Assembly (NCBI GenBank): GCA_000316135.1
Contig: JH994030.1
Coordinates: 19,592-31,997 of the forward strand
Source: Trachipleistophora hominis
Lineage: Eukaryota > Microsporidia > Pleistophoridae
Length of the DNA stretch: 12,406 nt
Direction: 5' to 3'
How positions within the stretch are numbered: position 1 is the first letter of the stretch; every line of letters starts with the position of its first letter. Both the position numbers and the translations under genes were made by a program. A model generated the notes under the pieces. The model was not told where the DNA came from. It saw only the letters and a program-made list of their open reading frames with translations, and ran no database searches. Below are positions 1-8,849 of the stretch, in pieces.

Positions 1-20
1 TCATTCATTCATTCATTCAT
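1..20. repeat. (TCAT)5 tetranucleotide microsatellite
   Basis: Five perfect TCAT units open the window, followed by AATAATAATAAAA. The repeat may extend beyond the left edge. It is a simple sequence repeat with no visible function. Confidence 0.9.
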
Positions 21-337
21 AATAATAAAAAGACAACTTGTAAGCTGATTGGTCAGTTCAAGAAAAAATTCGAAAAATATTATTTCATTTTTTCGTTACT
101 ATTGATAAGTTATATATTTTTATTTAATTCCCAAATTCCTAAACCCACTCAGCAATCATTTACGATCGATGTTTAGATTAATTGTTGATGCCGGCAGAAA
201 ATCAGTATTCTAATCCCTAAAGAAAAGTGCAAACGTTTAGAATACTATGAAAAATTAAGACAAAACTAATTGTGAATGAGCTAATCTTATTGAATATACA
301 TCAATTTATATTTTCGTTTTATAAACGGAATATCGCA

Positions 338-362
338 GCTAGTATTTTATAAAATTACTAGC
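338..362. repeat. 25-bp near-palindrome
   Basis: Arms GCTAGTA (338-344) and TACTAGC (356-362) are perfect inverted repeats. The 11 bases between them, TTTTATAAAAT, are themselves almost self-complementary. It could form a hairpin or cruciform, or be the relic end of a small inverted-repeat element. It sits directly beside, and overlaps, the left copy of the diverged direct repeat. Confidence 0.65.
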
Positions 363-404
363 CGCAGCATTTCATTTATAAAACCGGAGTTTAAATTGGT
401 TTAC
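357..404 (+). repeat. Diverged direct repeat, left copy
   Basis: This stretch aligns without gaps to 829-876, with 33 of 48 bases matching. The best conserved parts are ACTAGC at the left end, TTTATAAAAC in the middle and GTTT-AATT near the right. Both copies are also preceded by a GGAATATC string (327-334 and 817-824). It is not coding in any obvious frame. Confidence 0.45.
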
Positions 405-421
405 AGGTTAATAAATTTTAG

Positions 422-541
422 CTTAGATTAGCCCACTCCTACGAAGAGTGTCATAAAAATTATGATCTGTATATTAAGGTTACCATTGCGATCGCAGCAC
501 GCCTTTCTACAGTTGCGAGAATACATGTGAAGACTTTGTAT
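422..541 (+). pseudogene. Coding-like relic with an Glu-Glu-Cys motif (tentative)
   Basis: Forty codons lie between two stops (TAG at 419-421 and at 542-544) with no ATG. Early in the frame it reads LAHSYEECHKNYDLY, which recalls the EEC motif of the relics at the right end of the window. The remainder is hydrophobic and basic. I do not recognise a family. It may be a decayed fragment of a repeated gene, or an open stretch by chance. Confidence 0.25.
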
Positions 542-828
542 TAGATTGCGCACTAAGTTCCCTAATGAACCAAAAATTGATAACCACGGTCAAATTAGCA
601 GGACAAAGGAGCGTTACTGTGTGTTGTGATGCAAAAGATTAAGTAAAAACATTTAAAAAAGCTTCGTCTGCCCAAATTCTATTAACTATAGTTGTTTTAG
701 TATTATTTGCATTTCTTTCTTTTAAAAACTTATTTATTCGAATTATTACACATCACAGATACAAATAAATGAATTTTTCAGTAGGTGCTAAAATATTAGT
801 TTCTAACCAAAAACAGGAATATCTTTAA

Positions 829-876
829 ACTAGCAGCACCACTCAGTTTATAAAACGCTGGTTTGAATTAGACTGC
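829..876 (+). repeat. Diverged direct repeat, right copy
   Basis: This is the partner of 357-404, with about 69% identity and no gaps. It lacks the near-palindrome that overlaps the left copy. The divergence suggests an old duplication. Confidence 0.45.
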
Positions 877-1391
877 GTTCGAGAGAACTTATCATTCGTT
901 ATTCATAACTTCATCTAAATCAACGAATTCTTATATCATTCACGTTTCCCGCTGGAAATCTAAAGAATCAATTCATGGTCAACGTTAATGTTTTTGCTAA
1001 AGAATATCTCAGTAAGAGATTGCAGAGTGTGTTTCAGAACATGTGTGCTGTAGCACTATAATCAAGAATAAAATATTTCCCGATACAAAGCACGGAAGAA
1101 TTAAAGAGTGTAACTTACGACAATGGTAACTATATGGTAGTGTGAGATTTCTAATCTTTTATAAATATACGAAATAAAAATTTTTAGTTTATTTATGGAA
1201 CTAACCAATCAACTTATGAGTTGCTTTTTTATTATTACAATGATTTTTGCTAAAAATTTATTATTTAGATACCTATTCCTCTGCCACCGAAAGAATAAAA
1301 AATTGTAGCAATAATTTGCATACGTATTTGGTGTTTTTTGATATAAACATGTAAATATATTGCCGTTGAATTTATTGCATTAAAATTAGAT

Positions 1392-1412
1392 GAAGAATGT
1401 AGGCCTATCTAT
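1392..1412 (+). pseudogene. Short EEC-motif relic (tentative)
   Basis: The frame reads EECRPIY and then TAA. It compares with EECWKVYE on the minus strand near 11855, where GAAGAATGT is identical and W and R differ by one base (TGG/AGG). The open stretch upstream runs about 14 codons back to a stop at 1344-1346. The match is short, so homology to the right-end relics is only a suggestion. Confidence 0.2.
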
Positions 1413-1795
1413 TAACCCGTACCAATTTAGCATACGAAAAATTTATCTGTTGTGAAATTACACCGATTCCGCGTCTTTACCAAAATGGCATAACAGACTT
1501 TGTTATTGTTTTATAATACATTTACTCATTCATTACAAATTAAAATCCTTGTTATAAGAAATTTATTGCGTAATATCTTATTCCTTTGTTATTATACAAA
1601 CCCATTCTAGCCGATACGCTGGTTAATACTTTTTATATAAATAAATGTTATTATCTTCATCAATCAAATGCTTGAAAAAATTCATCATTGGTGGCAACAT
1701 ATCGAAAAGTTGCATATAAATTATGAACATAGTGGTTAAACCCTAATTAAAACAATAGTTATTATTTGATATTTATTATTTGTTTTCCGTTCACT

Positions 1796-1800
1796 CCCCC
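1796..1800 (+). promoter_or_regulatory. CCC-like start signal of the AMP deaminase gene
   Basis: CCCCC lies five bases before the ATG at 1806 (CTCCCCCTCAAAATG). CCC-like elements immediately upstream of start codons are a known feature of microsporidian genes. They mark the transcription/start region and help choose the right ATG. This supports 1806 over the next in-frame Met at residue 5. Confidence 0.7.
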
Positions 1801-1805
1801 TCAAA

Positions 1806-4400
1806 ATGCACAAACAAATGTTCAACTCATGGAACGATTACGAGAATTTCAACGAAAATAAAGACCTCTTTCGCAAGCTACTCAACGCCATTCATTTACG
1901 CAGAAAATACATGCGTTATGGCACAGTTAGCAAATTTTCACGTTACTATTACCATAATGGTGTGTTTTATCTCGTGGAGGACGATGTGGAAAAGGAGAAA
2001 GGCGATGATATTAACGCTTTTTTGAACGACTATACAACCGAAAAAGAGCAACTTTTCTTAAGCCATACAAACCTGAGTGCACAGATTGACAGCCTTTCAA
2101 TTAATACAAACGTTAATGTCAAAGATAGCAGCCGTCATAAAAATGAAATTTTTAAAATACCAAGACACGATGACAAAAACCAAAAAGTTTTAAAGCCGAT
2201 ACCAATCGAGGAGTATTATTCTGACTGTACATACGTGTTAAACGTATGTAACAACAGACCGATAAAATCACTTTCATACAGACGTTTAGAGCATCTCAAG
2301 CACTCTTTCAATATGTATCGCAACATATCAGCATTCAAAGAAAAAGAGGAACAACAAAAGAAAAGCCGTAGAGATTTTTACACCGTCTATAAGGTAGACA
2401 ACCACATTCACCATTCTGCTGCGATTAACTGCAAGCATCTCCTAAAATTCATAAAACGTAAAATAAAATTTAACTCAGATGACGTTGTGTATAAGAAAGA
2501 TGGAAAGACGTACACACTCAGAGAGGTGTTCAAACATTTAAATATAACAGTAGACGAGCTTCGCATAGAAAACATCGATACACATTCGCATACCGATACA
2601 TTTCACAGGTTTGATCGTTTTAACAACAAGTACAATTTACTGGGTCAGAGTCTTCTGAGAGAAATTTTTCTCAAATACGACAATTTCATCGATGGACGGT
2701 ATCTTGCTGAGCTGACCAAAGAGTTAATCAATTATTATAAAGAGAACAAGTATCAAAACGTAGAGCTAAGAATATCAGTATATGGCAAAAGCAAAGATGA
2801 GTTTTACAAACTTGCTCATTGGATAGAAAGCAATAAACTATACTCTAAACACATAAAATGGGTGGTGCAAATACCCAGGCTATTCCCAAATCTTAAAGAA
2901 AAATATAATATCAAGTCTTTCGGTGAGATGCTCCAAAATATTTTTGATCCGCTTTTTAAAGCAACCGAATTCGCTGATGAAAAGGGAAAAGCATTTGTGT
3001 GTAACAAAGCATATGATGATAGGTATAAAGGCATCGCTAAAATGTGTACATACAGAAATCTTAATAACGGTGCGAAGACTGAACATGATAAGATTCAGCT
3101 TAGTGCCACGAATGTTTCTATTAATAACAAAGATGGAACTGACGAAAAAAAAGTATCAAGAAAAGAAGAAGAATACAATAAATCGCTTAATAATACACAT
3201 GATCCCGATATGAAGATTACTGATTATGATGGATACATGAAAAGAAACAGGGAAGAGAAAAATACGAGCAACGAAGCAAAGAATGTGAATAAAGCGGGTA
3301 ATAGTTGCCAACATCCAATTTATTCACCAAATAAAGAACGTAATACAACATTTAAAGGTAATTGCGAGTGTCACTGTCTGAAAAATGATTCACATATATT
3401 AGATAGAGTAGATGGCATTCATGGAAGTTGCAATACAAGAAATCAACCGTTAACATGTCTACCAGAAGAAAAGTTACAAAATTCCGAAAAAGCAACCACC
3501 TCGTCTAGTATAGCAAATTTCAATGGTAATAATGAATGTATTTGTTCCCTGGAATCAATAAATGAACTGAAAAAGAACGAAAAACTGGAAAAGGAACAAA
3601 AAGAGTGCAGTTCTAAAACGAATAATGAGAAATATAAAATGTCTTTAATATGCAACTTTCTTAGGAATCTGGGTGGATTTGATACAGTTGATGATGAGAG
3701 CATGCGAGAAAGAAAATACCACCAAAAATTTCCATCCCCCGACGAATGGATACACAGCGAGAATCCACCATATTCCTATTATATTTATTTTTTGTATACT
3801 AATATAAAAATGCTCAATGATTTTCGGCGCTCTAAAAAGTTAAATACGTTTAAGTTCATACCGCACAGCGGTGAAACCGGCGATTATGAACATTTAGTGA
3901 ACACCTTTCTAACAGCCGATAGCATTTGTCATGGTGTCCAACTACGTAAGTGTTTTCCCCTCACCTATCTCTTTTATGCTTGCCAAATCGGTGTTACGAT
4001 GTCTCCGTTATCCAATAATTCTTTATTCATTGCACTAGAGAAAAATCCATTCATTAATTTCTTCAATATTGGACTAAATCTATCGCTTTCTACCGATGAT
4101 CCTCTTCATTTTCATTTTACAAGAGATCCCTTGATGGAGGAGTATTCGGTTATCTCCCAGCTTTACAAACTAAGTAGTGTTGATCAGTGTGAGCTAGCGA
4201 GAAATTCTGTAATTCAATCTAATTTCAGTTTTGAATGGAAAAAGGAAGTAATAGGAAATTTCTACAAGGAGGGAGTAGAGGGAAATGATATTATCAAAAC
4301 AAATGTACCAGATATACGGATACACTATAGATGGATAATGTTATGCAAGGAACGAGAACTAATTGGATATGTTATTACGAAAAGATTGGGTGATATTTAG
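1806..4400 (+). CDS. AMP deaminase with large internal insertion
   Basis: This 864-residue enzyme should hydrolyse AMP to IMP and ammonia in the cytosol, feeding the guanine-nucleotide branch. The family block begins around residue 190 with KVDNHIHHSA, where H200 and H202 are the HxH zinc ligands. It continues with DTFHRFDRFN, LREIFLKYDNFIDGRYLAE, IPHSGETGD (H687, E690), SICHG (H709), MSPLSNN and STDDPL (D764, D765), ending in GVEGNDIIKTNVPDIRIHYR. All the zinc and catalytic residues of the adenosine/AMP deaminase barrel are therefore present. The odd part is residues about 395-612: where yeast and human enzymes have about ten residues between PLFxAT and the FDxVDDES block, this protein has about 218, rich in Asn, Lys, Glu, Cys and His. 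There is no frameshift, and the start is supported by the CCC signal. Yeast AMD1 is about 810 residues, so the overall length is normal although the N-terminal part is diverged. The function is secure; whether the insertion affects activity is unknown. Confidence 0.97.
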   Translation: MHKQMFNSWNDYENFNENKDLFRKLLNAIHLRRKYMRYGTVSKFSRYYYHNGVFYLVEDDVEKEKGDDINAFLNDYTTEKEQLFLSHTNLSAQIDSLSINTNVNVKDSSRHKNEIFKIPRHDDKNQKVLKPIPIEEYYSDCTYVLNVCNNRPIKSLSYRRLEHLKHSFNMYRNISAFKEKEEQQKKSRRDFYTVYKVDNHIHHSAAINCKHLLKFIKRKIKFNSDDVVYKKDGKTYTLREVFKHLNITVDELRIENIDTHSHTDTFHRFDRFNNKYNLLGQSLLREIFLKYDNFIDGRYLAELTKELINYYKENKYQNVELRISVYGKSKDEFYKLAHWIESNKLYSKHIKWVVQIPRLFPNLKEKYNIKSFGEMLQNIFDPLFKATEFADEKGKAFVCNKAYDDRYKGIAKMCTYRNLNNGAKTEHDKIQLSATNVSINNKDGTDEKKVSRKEEEYNKSLNNTHDPDMKITDYDGYMKRNREEKNTSNEAKNVNKAGNSCQHPIYSPNKERNTTFKGNCECHCLKNDSHILDRVDGIHGSCNTRNQPLTCLPEEKLQNSEKATTSSSIANFNGNNECICSLESINELKKNEKLEKEQKECSSKTNNEKYKMSLICNFLRNLGGFDTVDDESMRERKYHQKFPSPDEWIHSENPPYSYYIYFLYTNIKMLNDFRRSKKLNTFKFIPHSGETGDYEHLVNTFLTADSICHGVQLRKCFPLTYLFYACQIGVTMSPLSNNSLFIALEKNPFINFFNIGLNLSLSTDDPLHFHFTRDPLMEEYSVISQLYKLSSVDQCELARNSVIQSNFSFEWKKEVIGNFYKEGVEGNDIIKTNVPDIRIHYRWIMLCKERELIGYVITKRLGDI

Positions 4401-5220
4401 AAGAAATTTGATTTTAATTGTCGAGAAGGATGGCCTAAAAAATCCAGATTAACCACTAAACAGCGATTTTTGGACGTATCGAATGATTAAAAAAGTTTAA
4501 ATGTACTACTTAATTTCATGTGTTCTTTTAACATCGTGTTGATATTTATAAGACCAACTAAATCAAATATTTAATCTGATAAACCGTTCAAAAATGGATA
4601 TAACAGCTTATTTTTTACTTTGTTATAAATTGATCTTAATTGATGAATTTTTATTGGATCGTCAGTATCTATGTCAAAGTTGAATAAGATAAAGTATTTT
4701 GAAAATGAAATGTCATTCAATACCAAAAATATAAATATTTCATCAAAGAACTATTAAATTATGTGATTTACGCGACATTCGCCGTTGATTTTTGCGAGTT
4801 AATCTGAACGATATGACCCGTCCTTTTCAACATAATCTAGCCAATCGAATACAATAAAATAATAATTTTATTAAATACGAAATATTTAGCTTCAAAAATA
4901 GAACTTTGATCTAAGGAATCGACTTACATTGAATTTGCAAAAAATACTTTCATTATTTTTTAGAAAACATATTTATTTCTCAAAGAACACACAAAGGTTG
5001 TAACAAATGATACATTAAAGGGGAAACCGTAGTAATACAAAAACAAATACTAATATACGATAGGAAGTTTGATCATTAGGAAAATATATAGAAAGAGTAC
5101 ATCGATAAATCATTATGTTGTGACGAATGGATGAACAAAAATGTATGGTTCTACCACACTGAGAAAATGTGCTTTGTTAATGGAGTAAACTTAAAAATTA
5201 ATTAAAGTCTTCATCCCCAG
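4401..5220. other. Intergenic region, nothing recognised
   Basis: This AT-rich spacer lies between two same-strand genes. I see no open frame with coding character, no tRNA-like fold and no clear repeat. The last six bases before the next gene hold its CCCC start signal. Confidence 0.7.
5215..5218 (+). promoter_or_regulatory. CCC-like start signal of the U1-C gene
   Basis: CCCC lies two bases before the ATG at 5221 (CATCCCCAGATG). This is the position expected for the microsporidian CCC-like signal, and it supports this short frame as a real gene. Confidence 0.65.
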
Positions 5221-5571
5221 ATGCCGAAATATTTTTGTCCTTTTTGTGATATTTCGTTGCCAAATTCATTATATCGCTCGAGAAAGACACATATAAGTGG
5301 AAAAAAACACAAATTATTGAAAAAAGCTTATTACTTGGAATTGTTGGAGAACAAGGAAGTACGAAAAACTCTCTTCGACAAAATTGATAAATCGTTACTG
5401 GTTAAACGGATTTTTACGATGCCTAACTTAAAGAAAATGCCAGTAGTACCAGAAATTCCTAAAAATATTGGTGTATTTAAATTGCCTGAAGATTTTAATT
5501 ATGAGGATAGGCGAAACTACGACGTAAAATTGGATGATGTAAGAAAAGTTTTAGATGGTAACTATTATTAA
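5221..5571 (+). CDS. U1 small nuclear ribonucleoprotein C (U1-C)
   Basis: This 116-residue protein belongs to the U1-C family, which stabilises pairing between U1 snRNA and the 5' splice site. It opens with MPKYFCPFCDISL and continues with RKTHISGKKHK. The zinc ligands are C6, C9, H24 and H30, the same C-x2-C-x14-H-x5-H spacing as human and yeast U1-C, including the exact distance from the N-terminus. That fit fixes the start at 5221. After the finger come a Lys-rich helix (KKAYYLELLENKEV) and a short tail with a Pro-containing segment (NLKKMPVVPEIPKNIG). The long Pro/Met-rich C-terminus of animal homologues is missing, as is usual in reduced genomes. Its presence argues that this organism still splices introns. 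The zinc finger match is strong; activity within a full U1 particle is inferred. Confidence 0.93.
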   Translation: MPKYFCPFCDISLPNSLYRSRKTHISGKKHKLLKKAYYLELLENKEVRKTLFDKIDKSLLVKRIFTMPNLKKMPVVPEIPKNIGVFKLPEDFNYEDRRNYDVKLDDVRKVLDGNYY

Positions 5572-6942
5572 GGCATTTTATAAATTAATTTATACGTTTA
5601 TTATCTTTATTTGCATGTCTAAAATCTTATCTTTAAATTTTCACTGAGATGAATTCGAGTCGTGTGTTACAAAATGCAAAGTTTAAAGTTTTGTACGTTA
5701 TATCATCAATTTATTGGCACGCAACGTAGATTATACGTTGATTTTGAACGTAAATATCCTAGAAAATGTAACATAAATATGTATAACTCGCACGATTACA
5801 TTTATATTCGCTAAAACGAGCTGGAAAACTTTTTGGTTAATTAGTAATGGTAGAATTTCAATAAATAAATGTCTTAAATTCATAGTATGATTCTTAGTAA
5901 TGACGTTCAACTCCATATCATCAACGACTAATTCCTATTATCATACAAAGCTTTCAATTTTTTGCTTTACATAAAATATTTGAATCAAGAAAGAGTTCAA
6001 TCTCACCGTTTATAACAATATATCATCGACACAATCTATACCTAGTTCCGTGAATTTAATCATTTGCTACAGTATTACGGGTGGGATTTTGTTTCCGTTT
6101 TTTATTTATATTAGCAGTATTATCGTTAAAGTCACTCAAATGTCGGTATGTATGCTACCTCCCTTGTAATTTTAGCTTATGTACGAATGTTGACAAGTTT
6201 CAAACATATTTTTGTTGTGATGCAAGAAACTATCGTTTTCTTATTTTGAATGGTTATTTTTGCAGTATGCGATTAATATGCTCATAGCAATATTATTTTT
6301 ATTTTATTGCTTAGTTTTTTAACATTCAAATAAAATACCAGATCTAGGTAATAATTTTTTACACATGCTTAATAATTAATATTTCATCATGACTAATACG
6401 TAAAACTAGTCAGTGTACATTTTTATCATTATAAACGCTCCCCACTACCAAGCGAACACATTGCTGTGTCAAACAAATAGCTGCCATAGAAATGTTTGTT
6501 TATGTATCAGAACTGATTCGTACAATTCGTACCGCTTTTCGAGGACAGAGACCATGAAAACATTTTTTGATGCGATTTAACCAATTAGTCTTGACATGTC
6601 GTATTTATTGCTAATTCAAATCAAAGCATCCATTGATTTACACGATTATCCCATAGACTCTTGCGTTTTACGAATTATTGAACTCAACAAGTTAATACGT
6701 GGTTAGTATGGTCTATTATTTTTCTTGAGCAAAATTCAATACGGCTCAAAAATAACTGCTTCCCAGTATAAAAATGGAAGTTACTTGTTAAACAAAAAAA
6801 TGAAGTTAAACAGTGAACCTGGTTTAAATTCAACGTATACCGAGTTCTTCGCCTAATAATCAACGCTCAAAATCATGATCAGTGAGTAAAACACTTTGTA
6901 TGAGATTTTGTATTTAACAATTTCGCTGAGCAGCGAATAAAA
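5572..6942. other. Long intergenic region, no gene seen
   Basis: About 1.4 kb of AT-rich DNA separates the U1-C and ABC transporter genes. An open stretch at 6081-6287 is Cys-rich and hydrophobic, but it begins with GTG and has no ATG upstream in frame, so I do not call it. I see no tRNA or snRNA. CCC runs occur (for example near 6440 and 6765) but none precedes an ATG with a usable frame. Confidence 0.65.
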
Positions 6943-8724
6943 ATGGCAAGCATAACTACCTATGAGATACTCCAAATAATAATGACCAAATATGTCAAGG
7001 ACATACCACTGATAAGAATGACCATTATGCCTACGCTTTTTTTGATGTTTGTGGCACGTATCATGGAAGTAAAGGTAAGCGAAATTGTCCAGAATGCTTC
7101 ACTCGAATTTAGTGGATATAGAGAGGGTGGCACTTTCAAAAAATACATGATAGTGGGTATTTTATCATCTTTGTTGATAGAGTTGCAGGGTTTCATATTT
7201 AAATCTTCTGTGCAACGTGCCTATAGAACTGCCTTAAAAAGCTCGCTGCGTGAATACCTTTTACTTAATTGGTCCGAATTTAAGATGAAAGGTATGGGCG
7301 AAATAACCGCCTCAATAGAGAGACGAAGTAGTGCGGTTTCCGAAATACTTGATGTATTCATTATTAACCTACTTCCTGTATTTTTTGTGTTATTTCTAGC
7401 AGTTTTAAAAATATACGCGATTATGGGGTTTACTTCCTCACTCATCATTCTCATTTCATTGATTACGTATACGACCGTTACTATCAAGATGGCAGTGTGG
7501 CGTAATGAGATACGGAAAAAGTTGAATTTATCGATCAACGAAAGCAACAACAAACTGATCGACATTCTTTCCAATTACGAGTCTATTCTTGCGTTCAATA
7601 ATCAAAATTTGGAGTTATACAAATATGATAACAAGTTAGCTACGAGTGAGAAGCATTATGTAAAGTTATGGCGCACATTTTACCTGCTCAATTTTCTGCA
7701 ACGTTTTGTTCTGTGTGTGCAGACAGGTATGATAATTTATGTAGGAATGTGCAATAAGATAACCAGCGATCAATTCGTTCTCTATCTTTCTATCAGCAAG
7801 ATTTTGGCATCTAACCTTGACAAACTAGGATACATGTACTCACGGTTTACTGCAGCTATTCTCAATGCAAAAATGAGCTTTTTGGATACAGTATTGCCCA
7901 AGAAACTTTATCCGATTCGTTATTTTGACAAGAAAATAGTTTTTCGTAATGTTGCTCTACCTTTATCATCTGAAAATATACTGAACACGTCGAACGATGT
8001 TTTTACGTACGCAATTTCTGACAACTACATTTTTAAAAACATGAGCTTTGAAATAAAAAAAGGTGAAAAAATTGCGCTAATTGGACCGAATGGCATTGGA
8101 AAATCAAATTTTCTAAAGATGCTACTCAAATTTAATGAATACACAGGAAGTATTAAAATAGATGATGACGAACTGTGCACAATAGACAACTACTCCTTGC
8201 GAGACCTCATATCATATGTTCCACAAAACAGTTATCTTGTAAGCGGAACTGTTAAAGAAAACATAAAATATGGAAATTTGGTGGCGACCGATGAGGAAAT
8301 GATCGAACTATGTCGATCACTTAACTTTCACGAAAGCTTCGTCAGATTATCATCAGGATATGAAACATGTATTGGTGAAAATAACTCTGTATTGAGTGGT
8401 GGGGAAAAACAAAAAGTGGCTATTGCTCGAGCAATGCTGAAAAATGCGGAAATATACCTTTTTGATGAACCGACCGCCAACCTGGACAAAAAAAGTGAGG
8501 AAACATTTTTTAAAAGGCTGGCTGAGGATACGCAAAACAAAACGGTAATCGTAATTCTGCACAATCTAGAACTCCTAGATTATTTTGATAGAATTATGTT
8601 TCTTCAAAAAGATAGGATACAGGAGATAAAGAGGGAAGAAGCACTTAAATTAATGAATTCTACTAAGAATGAAAAAAGTACAAAAAACGCACAGGAAATG
8701 TGTGATACATCCGAAGAACAATGA
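6943..8724 (+). CDS. Atm1-type ABC half-transporter
   Basis: This 593-residue half-transporter has an N-terminal six-helix membrane domain and one C-terminal ATPase domain. Hydrophobic segments fall near residues 22-41, 68-86, 139-160, 162-182, 246-269 and 275-295. The ATPase has Walker A GPNGIGKS (381-388), Q-loop Q428, signature LSGGEKQ (484-490), Walker B YLFDEP (D508, E509), D-loop ANLD (512-515) and H-loop H540, so it looks catalytically complete. The closest family I recognise is Atm1/ABCB7, the mitochondrial exporter linked to iron-sulfur assembly. The membrane domain keeps the WRxxxR arginines (R187, R191), which align with glutathione-contacting arginines of yeast Atm1, the NYESILAFNN block, and N250/Q253 of the LNxxQ segment. 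It would act as a homodimer. It is shorter than yeast Atm1 (about 690 residues) and has no clear mitochondrial presequence, so the location could be the mitosome or another membrane. Microsporidia carry several Atm1-like paralogues. An in-frame stop at 6901 and no earlier ATG fix the start. No CCC run is seen before it. Confidence 0.9.
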   Translation: MASITTYEILQIIMTKYVKDIPLIRMTIMPTLFLMFVARIMEVKVSEIVQNASLEFSGYREGGTFKKYMIVGILSSLLIELQGFIFKSSVQRAYRTALKSSLREYLLLNWSEFKMKGMGEITASIERRSSAVSEILDVFIINLLPVFFVLFLAVLKIYAIMGFTSSLIILISLITYTTVTIKMAVWRNEIRKKLNLSINESNNKLIDILSNYESILAFNNQNLELYKYDNKLATSEKHYVKLWRTFYLLNFLQRFVLCVQTGMIIYVGMCNKITSDQFVLYLSISKILASNLDKLGYMYSRFTAAILNAKMSFLDTVLPKKLYPIRYFDKKIVFRNVALPLSSENILNTSNDVFTYAISDNYIFKNMSFEIKKGEKIALIGPNGIGKSNFLKMLLKFNEYTGSIKIDDDELCTIDNYSLRDLISYVPQNSYLVSGTVKENIKYGNLVATDEEMIELCRSLNFHESFVRLSSGYETCIGENNSVLSGGEKQKVAIARAMLKNAEIYLFDEPTANLDKKSEETFFKRLAEDTQNKTVIVILHNLELLDYFDRIMFLQKDRIQEIKREEALKLMNSTKNEKSTKNAQEMCDTSEEQ

Positions 8725-8828
8725 AAGCATCATTAACAACATAAAATTACAAAGGAAGTACGACTAAACATGTTATTTTTGGTTTAATCAATAGTTTAAA
8801 CGGAATATTAACTTTAAAACTAAATAAT

Positions 8829-8834
8829 TTTATT
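8829..8834 (-). terminator. Possible polyadenylation signal AATAAA
   Basis: AATAAA on the minus strand begins 16 bases after the stop codon of the convergent minus-strand gene. The placement suits a eukaryotic poly(A) signal with a short 3' UTR. The hexamer is common by chance in AT-rich DNA. Confidence 0.35.
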
Positions 8835-8849
8835 CTTAGTGTTATTTTT

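Larger units (their letters stand above)
21..1805. other. Long intergenic region upstream of AMP deaminase
   Basis: This AT-rich stretch holds no reading frame that looks like a complete gene on either strand, and no tRNA-like or rRNA-like sequence. It contains a near-palindrome at 338-362, a diverged direct repeat (357-404 and 829-876), and two short stop-bounded coding-like pieces at 422-541 and near 1392-1412, listed separately. The last 10 bases before the next gene carry its CCC start signal. The length is unusual for Microsporidia, which often have very short intergenic spaces. Confidence 0.7.

Noticed and set aside
220..268. Coding-like stretch reading KEKCKRLEYYEKLRQN before a stop
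   Set aside because: It is under 30 codons, has no ATG, and has no match I can name; it is within chance for this composition.
3945..3950. GTAAGT inside the AMP deaminase gene
   Set aside because: The frame across it translates into well-conserved family sequence, so it is exon.
4981..5024. CCCC four bases before an ATG on the minus strand
   Set aside because: The frame is only 11 codons long, so the match to a start signal is probably chance.
6140..6193. ATG-TCG followed by GTATGT...TAATTTTAG, an intron-like pattern
   Set aside because: The 5' site is weaker than GTAAGT, and the spliced frame ends after about eight codons.
6081..6287. 68-codon Cys-rich open stretch with a signal-peptide-like start
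   Set aside because: It starts with GTG and has a stop only a few codons upstream with no ATG between. It has no CCC signal, and a eukaryotic gene would need an ATG.
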